Source: JAJZJT01 sp049964655 (lineage in GTDB: Bacteria > Actinomycetota > Acidimicrobiia > Acidimicrobiales > RAAP-2). Taken from it: DNA of 53,884 nucleotides. The notes under the pieces were generated by a model. That model saw only the letters and a list, made by a program, of their open reading frames with translations, was not told the DNA's origin and ran no database searches. The stretch covers positions 1-53,884 of the forward strand of contig JBMFXC010000006.1 in assembly GCA_049964655.1 (NCBI GenBank). The letters run 5' to 3'. Positions 52,511-53,884 of this stretch are shown in pieces. Numbering within the stretch: the stretch's first letter is position 1; each line of letters begins with the position of its first letter. The translations under genes and the position numbers were made by a program.

Positions 52511-53521
52511 TCAGATCCGGAAGAACGCTCTGGCGTTGGCCGTGGTGACGGCAGCCAGCTCCTCGCGGTCGCGGCCTTGGCAGTTGGCGACGACCGCCCC
52601 GACGAGGGGCACCCTCGAGGGCTCGTTGGCTGATCCGCGATGCGGTACCGGGGCAAGAAAGGGAGCGTCCGTCTCGACGAGCATCCGGTCGACGGGGCAC
52701 AAGGCCGCCGCCTCACGCACGTCCGCCGCGTTCTTGAAGGTCACCACGCCGCTGAACGACAGGACCGCCCCGAGGTCGAGGCAACGCCGCGCCTCCTCGG
52801 GACCCCCGGTGAAGCAGTGGATGACCGTGCGCTCGGGCACTCCTTCGCCACGCAGCACGTCGAGCGTGTCGTCCCACGCCTGGCGGGTGTGCACGACGAG
52901 GGCGAGCCCCAGACGGCGTGCCAGCGCCACTTGCGCTGCGAACACCTCCCGCTGGACCGATCGGGGCGAGTGGTCGTAGTGGTAGTCGAGCCCGCACTCC
53001 CCGATCCCCACCACGACACCCTGGTCGCCGGCACCCCGGGCCGTCCCGGGGGCGAGGGCCAACGTCGTGCCGTGGGCGGGGGCCAGCGTCGTGCCGTGGG
53101 CGGGAGCCAACGTCGTCCCGGGGGCGGGGGCCAGGGCCTCCTCGAGCACCGTGACGGTCTGCTCCAGCCCGTCGACGGCGTCATGGGGATGGAGCCCGAC
53201 GGTGGCCCAGACCTCGACCCCCTCGGCTCGGGCCGATGACCCGGGGGCCCTCAGGGAGCGGACGAGGTCGACGGCCTGACGCGACGTCGACGCGTCCGTC
53301 CCCACGCAGACGAGCCGCGTCACTCCCGCCTCCGCTGCCCGAGCCAGCACGCCGGCCAGTCTCCCGTCTTCGACGGAGTCGTCACCCGTGTCGTCGACGG
53401 GGCAAGCGGCAGCCCGACCGTGGCTCGCCGTCCCGGCCTCGGGGGCCGGGCCCGTTCGCTCGCTGGCGGCACCGGGCAGGTAGGTGTCCTGCAGATGACA
53501 GTGGGAGTCGAACCATTCCAC
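52511..53521 (-). CDS. tatD: TatD family metal-dependent hydrolase
   Basis: TatD-like TIM-barrel metallo-hydrolase/DNase. Metal and active-site motifs: WFDSHCHLQD, VVGIGECGLDYHYD, ALVVHTRQAWDD, VIHCFTGGPEE, LVETDAPFLAPVP. Two insertions are unusual: about 45 residues straight after HCHLQD, and a repeat-coded APAHGTTL tract (24-bp units, 53037-53132) before GIGECGL. The GTG at 53521 puts the family start at VEWFDSHCHL. A GTG at 53623, three bases after the metG stop, would add 34 Arg/Pro/Gly residues and cannot be ruled out. Second in the metG-tatD-rsmA-ispE run. Confidence 0.9.
   Translation of the reverse strand: MEWFDSHCHLQDTYLPGAASERTGPAPEAGTASHGRAAACPVDDTGDDSVEDGRLAGVLARAAEAGVTRLVCVGTDASTSRQAVDLVRSLRAPGSSARAEGVEVWATVGLHPHDAVDGLEQTVTVLEEALAPAPGTTLAPAHGTTLAPAHGTTLALAPGTARGAGDQGVVVGIGECGLDYHYDHSPRSVQREVFAAQVALARRLGLALVVHTRQAWDDTLDVLRGEGVPERTVIHCFTGGPEEARRCLDLGAVLSFSGVVTFKNAADVREAAALCPVDRMLVETDAPFLAPVPHRGSANEPSRVPLVGAVVANCQGRDREELAAVTTANARAFFRI
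53037..53132. repeat. About 4 x 24-bp tandem repeat in tatD
   Basis: Four 24-bp units built on (A/G)GCGTCGTGCCGTGGGCGGG-type sequence, in frame, two of them differing by only two bases. They code for a Thr/Leu/Ala/Pro/His tract in an external loop of the barrel. Confidence 0.9.
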
Positions 53522-53626
53522 GACGGCGTCCCCGGAGCCGCGCGGCTGCTCCGGGCGCTCGGTCAGTCCGGTCCCCTGGTCCACCCCCCGGCGCCGCGCC
53601 GGACCGTCCGGGCCAACCGCCACCGG

Positions 53627-53884
53627 TCAGCCCTTACGCCGCGGAAAGAGCGGAGCACCCTTGCTGACCGTGACCCCACCGGGATAGCCACCCCACGACG
53701 CGCTGTCCGGCAGGCGGTTGTCGGCTGGAGACCCGGTCAGACCGATCCGGTGCCAGATGGACGTCGTCGCCTCCGGCATGGCCGGAGCGGCCAGGAGCGC
53801 CACGATGCGCAGGACCTCCAGTGCGTCGCCGAGCGCTCGCTCGACCTCCGGCCCCGGTTCGGACTTCCACGGTTCGGCGGCCTC
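53627..53884 (-). CDS. metG: Methionyl-tRNA synthetase, C-terminal fragment
   Basis: The gene runs in from the right edge; the last 85 residues are visible: EAAEPWKSEPGPEVERAL, LRIVALLAAPAMPEATTSIW, GLTGSPADNRLPDSASWGGYP and the end APLFPRRKG. This is the anticodon-binding helical domain typical of MetG (the PW..K, LLAPFMP and G..PLFPR elements). The stop is three bases before the longest possible tatD start. metG-tatD-rsmA-ispE is the standard actinobacterial order. Confidence 0.9.
   Translation of the reverse strand, partial: EAAEPWKSEPGPEVERALGDALEVLRIVALLAAPAMPEATTSIWHRIGLTGSPADNRLPDSASWGGYPGGVTVSKGAPLFPRRKG

Overview
This is a 53.9-kb piece of a high-GC actinobacterial chromosome. It carries one assembly gap (100 N at 2419-2518), so it comes from a draft scaffold. 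The lineage looks like Acidimicrobiia or a close relative. The evidence is the actinobacterial gene order (metG-tatD-rsmA-ispE-glmU-prs-rplY-pth-mfd-mazG-eno-ftsB-DUF501), a 32-residue bS22-type ribosomal protein, a DUF222/HNH gene, a Tad pilus locus ending in a LysM/BTAD protein, and frequent GTG starts. The class-level placement is inferred from style, not from a marker phylogeny.

The backbone lies on the minus strand in two blocks plus a middle fragment. Right end: metG (partial), tatD, rsmA, ispE (53.9-50.4 kb). Middle: a glmU-like gene and prs (25.8-23.5 kb). Left: rplY, pth, mfd, a SurA-like lipoprotein, mazG, eno, ftsB, DUF501 (10.3-0 kb). Two accessory segments interrupt this order. 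Island 1 (10.5-23.4 kb) holds an SRPBCC gene, a compact minus-strand Tad (Flp) pilus operon cpaB-cpaE-tadA-tadB-tadC-flp-tadE-tadE-tadG-LysM/BTAD, and a broken DUF222-HNH gene. Island 2 (26.0-50.3 kb) is almost wholly plus-strand.

Island 2 begins with a four-gene acyl-CoA carboxylase operon (carboxyltransferase, biotinylated alpha subunit, AtuA-like DUF1446 protein, acyl-CoA dehydrogenase) that resembles atu/leucine-type catabolic clusters. Next come two tandem, paralogous three-gene prepilin modules (33.3-39.7 kb and 39.8-45.6 kb). Each has a giant PilV-like prepilin with eight Cys-pair repeats that look like a beta-propeller, a PilW-like prepilin, and a large PilX-like protein. Both modules are preceded by the same 70-bp upstream element, 70 percent identical without gaps. 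Then follow typA, tRNA-Gln (minus strand), an MprA/MprB-like two-component pair, and bS22.

The duplicated prepilin/propeller modules with their shared upstream element are the strongest candidate for an undescribed system here. They would make minor pilins that carry large extracellular domains, perhaps at the tip of a type IV pilus or pseudopilus whose motor genes lie outside the window. A second theme is the number of short in-frame tandem repeats (12-30 bp, multiples of three) inside otherwise conserved housekeeping genes. A third is promoters of the form TAG(C/G)(C/A/G)T placed 6-10 bp before start codons that lack a Shine-Dalgarno sequence, which suggests leaderless mRNAs.
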